Part shown: piece by piece, positions 62,676 through 64,000 of the stretch
Numbering within the stretch: position 1 is the stretch's first letter
How the letters are laid out: each line of letters opens with the position of its first letter
Assembly: GCA_027488935.1 (NCBI GenBank)
Contig: JAIYAP010000048.1
Span: 1 to 64,000 of the forward strand
Direction: 5' to 3'
Source of the DNA: Saprospiraceae bacterium
Lineage (GTDB): Bacteria; Bacteroidota; Bacteroidia; Chitinophagales; Saprospiraceae
DNA length: 64,000 nt
Notes under the pieces: generated by a model
Databases searched by the model: none
Told to the model about the DNA's origin: nothing
Seen by the model: the letters and a program-made list of their open reading frames with translations, nothing else
Program-made: the position numbers and the translations under genes

Positions 62676-62766
62676 GGGATGGTGGCAGGCACAATCCTTA
62701 CACAATTCCAGATGATCATTACATTATTTACACATTTTCAGTTTCAAAAGGCTTTACCAACGCTTA

Positions 62767-62929
62767 GAGCCTATAAAAATTTATATTTTTCGCTAATATG
62801 ACAATCTTTTTTCGCCATACGTCGTTCCTTTTTTTCGCCGTAATTAGTCCCATTACGTCTGCAAAAAGCGCCTAGTCTGGCTAAAAAATCTTTGTCACAT
62901 TAACCGAAAATATAATTTTTTATAGGCTC
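62767..62929. mobile_element. MITE-like element, 163 bp, with TTA target duplication
   Basis: Ends GAGCCTATAAAAA and its inverted copy, extending about 45 bp with few mismatches on each side (62767-62816 and 62881-62929). The element is flanked by TTA at 62764-62766 and 62930-62932, a 3-bp target-site duplication. No transposase is coded. The TTA target and GAGCC ends would suit an IS5/IS1031-type parent, which is inference. Confidence 0.75.
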
Positions 62930-62945
62930 TTAGCCGCCCTGGACC

Positions 62946-63095
62946 TCAATCCTTTTTACCGCTATGGTTAGCCCGGTCGAAAGAAAAAATATGCGCATCC
63001 GGGTTCTTTTTGCCAAGCGCAAAATCTCGGATAATTTCTCCCGCGATTTGGCTGAACACAATGCCGTTTCCTCCAAAACCCAAAGCAAATTCATC
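62946..63095 (-). pseudogene. C-terminal relic of an FAD-dependent oxidoreductase (DAO family)
   Basis: 49 codons ending in TGA read FALGFGGNGIVFSQIAGEII and KKNPDAHIFSFDR, the FAD-binding tail of glycine-oxidase-like DAO enzymes, with the GYGGNG-type motif. Upstream there is a stop codon and then the YihY gene, so the remainder is missing. It lies 17 bp beyond the MITE-like element. Confidence 0.7.
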
Positions 63096-63100
63096 CTAAT

Positions 63101-64000
63101 TTATACCTTTGTTTCTTCCGTGGTCAATATCAATTCCTTTACCACAACTTCCCTTAGTTCCACAAAAACGGCGGATGAACTGGGACGTATTTTCCCGCCA
63201 TATTGATTGGCATAAACCTTGGTGAATTCCGCGCCCCAATAGAGGATGATCGCGGAATAATAGACCCATAAAATGATCAGTACCACGGCCCCTGCTGCGC
63301 CATAAGCCGTAACAGTGCTCGAATGGCTGAGATACAGGTTGATCAGGTATTTGCCGATCAAAAACAGGATGGCCGTAAAAAATGCACCGATTATTACATC
63401 GCGCCATTTTAATTCGGCATCGGGCAGTACTTTGAAAATTACGGCAAAAAGGAGCATCACAACGCCTGTGGATATCAAATTGCTCAGGATATAGGCCAGC
63501 CATGCGAAGGAACTCATATAGTCATTCAGCCACCCGTCCAACATACTCAGTATCGCACTCAAAACAAGCGAAACCATCAAAAGGAAACCGATGCCGACCA
63601 CCAAGGAGAAAGAAACCATACGCGTAATGAGAAAGCGTACCCAGCCTCTTTTTGGCTTTGCTTTGATCGACCAAATAGTATTGATGGAATCCTGGATCTC
63701 AATAAAAACGCCGGTTGCCCCCAAGAAAAAAGTAGCTACCCCTAATGCGGTCACCCAGGGCGTATCGCCGGAAATTCGGACGTTATTGATCATTTCCTGC
63801 AATTGCAGAGCCCCCAATTTTCCAATAAGCCCTTCAAATTGCAAATAAAGGTAACCCGCAGCCGCTTCCTTGCCCAGCCAAATACTGCCAATCGCGATCA
63901 CGATGATCAGCATGGGCGCCATAGAAAAGAGCGTGTAATACGAAAGCGAGGCACTTAACTTGAGCCCGTTGTTTCCATAGAACTCCTGTGCGGACAAGCG
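63101..64000 (-). CDS. YihY/BrkB-family membrane protein, 5' end beyond the window
   Basis: About 299 codons in the window. The family's typical six TM helices are seen (SYYTLFSMAPMLIIVIAIGSI, then four more, and the last at about VVLIILWVYYSAIILYW). Members are inner-membrane proteins once thought to be RNase BN; function is not settled. A TTG at 63997 could be read as a start but the conserved N-terminus continues past the window edge (RLSAQEFYG), so the gene is truncated here. Its stop is 5 bp from the FAD relic. Confidence 0.85.
   Translation of the reverse strand, partial: RLSAQEFYGNNGLKLSASLSYYTLFSMAPMLIIVIAIGSIWLGKEAAAGYLYLQFEGLIGKLGALQLQEMINNVRISGDTPWVTALGVATFFLGATGVFIEIQDSINTIWSIKAKPKRGWVRFLITRMVSFSLVVGIGFLLMVSLVLSAILSMLDGWLNDYMSSFAWLAYILSNLISTGVVMLLFAVIFKVLPDAELKWRDVIIGAFFTAILFLIGKYLINLYLSHSSTVTAYGAAGAVVLIILWVYYSAIILYWGAEFTKVYANQYGGKIRPSSSAVFVELREVVVKELILTTEETKV

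Noticed and set aside
62964-63206. Plus-strand 80-codon ORF over the oxidoreductase relic and YihY end
   Set aside because: Shadow of two minus-strand coding regions; composition not protein-like.
1-64000. tRNA genes
   Set aside because: No cloverleaf with a T-loop GGTTCGA-type motif and CCA end was found in the intergenic regions I read.

Overview
The window is a chromosomal stretch from a member of the Bacteroidota, most likely of the Saprospiria/Chitinophagia side. The grounds are: many proteins ending in a type IX secretion (T9SS) C-terminal sorting domain, a PorE-like OmpA lipoprotein, a TonB receptor paired with a DUF4249 lipoprotein, LytS/LytTR signalling, and promoters with the Bacteroidota -7 element TAnnTTTG. 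No CRISPR array, tRNA, complete rRNA gene or intact transposase was seen.

Layout. 1-0.33 kb: two tandem minus-strand promoters and what looks like the leader of an rRNA operon running off the left edge. 0.5-13.5 kb: housekeeping and envelope genes: a SusB-type GH97 glycosidase, pth, a GT-B glycosyltransferase, a 36-residue lipoprotein missed by length-limited gene calling, a di-haem peroxidase, a PorE-like protein with a PKD/T9SS partner, and the infC-rpmI-rplT operon. 13.7-20 kb: priA, a membrane class III adenylate cyclase and an outer-membrane barrel; the last two are bracketed by a 36-bp direct repeat. 20-30 kb: a secreted serine hydrolase, a TonB receptor plus DUF4249 lipoprotein, and an overlapping pair of lipoprotein and WG-repeat protein.

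30-35.7 kb is a compact signalling locus: three LytS-type sensor kinases in a row, the first with a degenerate ATPase domain, then one LytTR response regulator and an ECF sigma factor with no visible anti-sigma. 35.8-46.2 kb is mostly exported proteins: T9SS cargo, a lipoprotein, two tandem paralogous serine hydrolases and a 1089-residue HYR/T9SS protein. The 3' end of this last gene (sorting domain plus terminator) is present a second time at 29.7-30.0 kb as an orphan fragment. 46.4-51.1 kb holds a helical protein, two small barrels, a YHS-domain protein and an ATP-grasp enzyme.

51.2-62.7 kb is a minus-strand copper/heavy-metal island of visibly higher G+C in its core. In transcription order it has a Cys-rich cytosolic copper-storage protein, a multicopper oxidase fused to a CopB-like barrel, a Cys/His-rich secreted protein, a metal-binding lipoprotein, an HMA protein, a 26-residue membrane peptide, and an RND permease, TolC-type outer-membrane protein and adaptor. 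Together they would oxidise Cu(I) in the periplasm, sequester copper in the cytosol and pump it across the outer membrane. No regulator gene lies inside it, but an iterated TTCTAAA cluster upstream of the metal-binding lipoprotein could be an operator. The right boundary (62.0-63.1 kb) holds relics: a duplicate barrel end, an unidentified protein tail, a 163-bp MITE-like element with TTA target duplications and the last 49 codons of an FAD-dependent oxidoreductase. A YihY/BrkB membrane protein then runs off the right edge.
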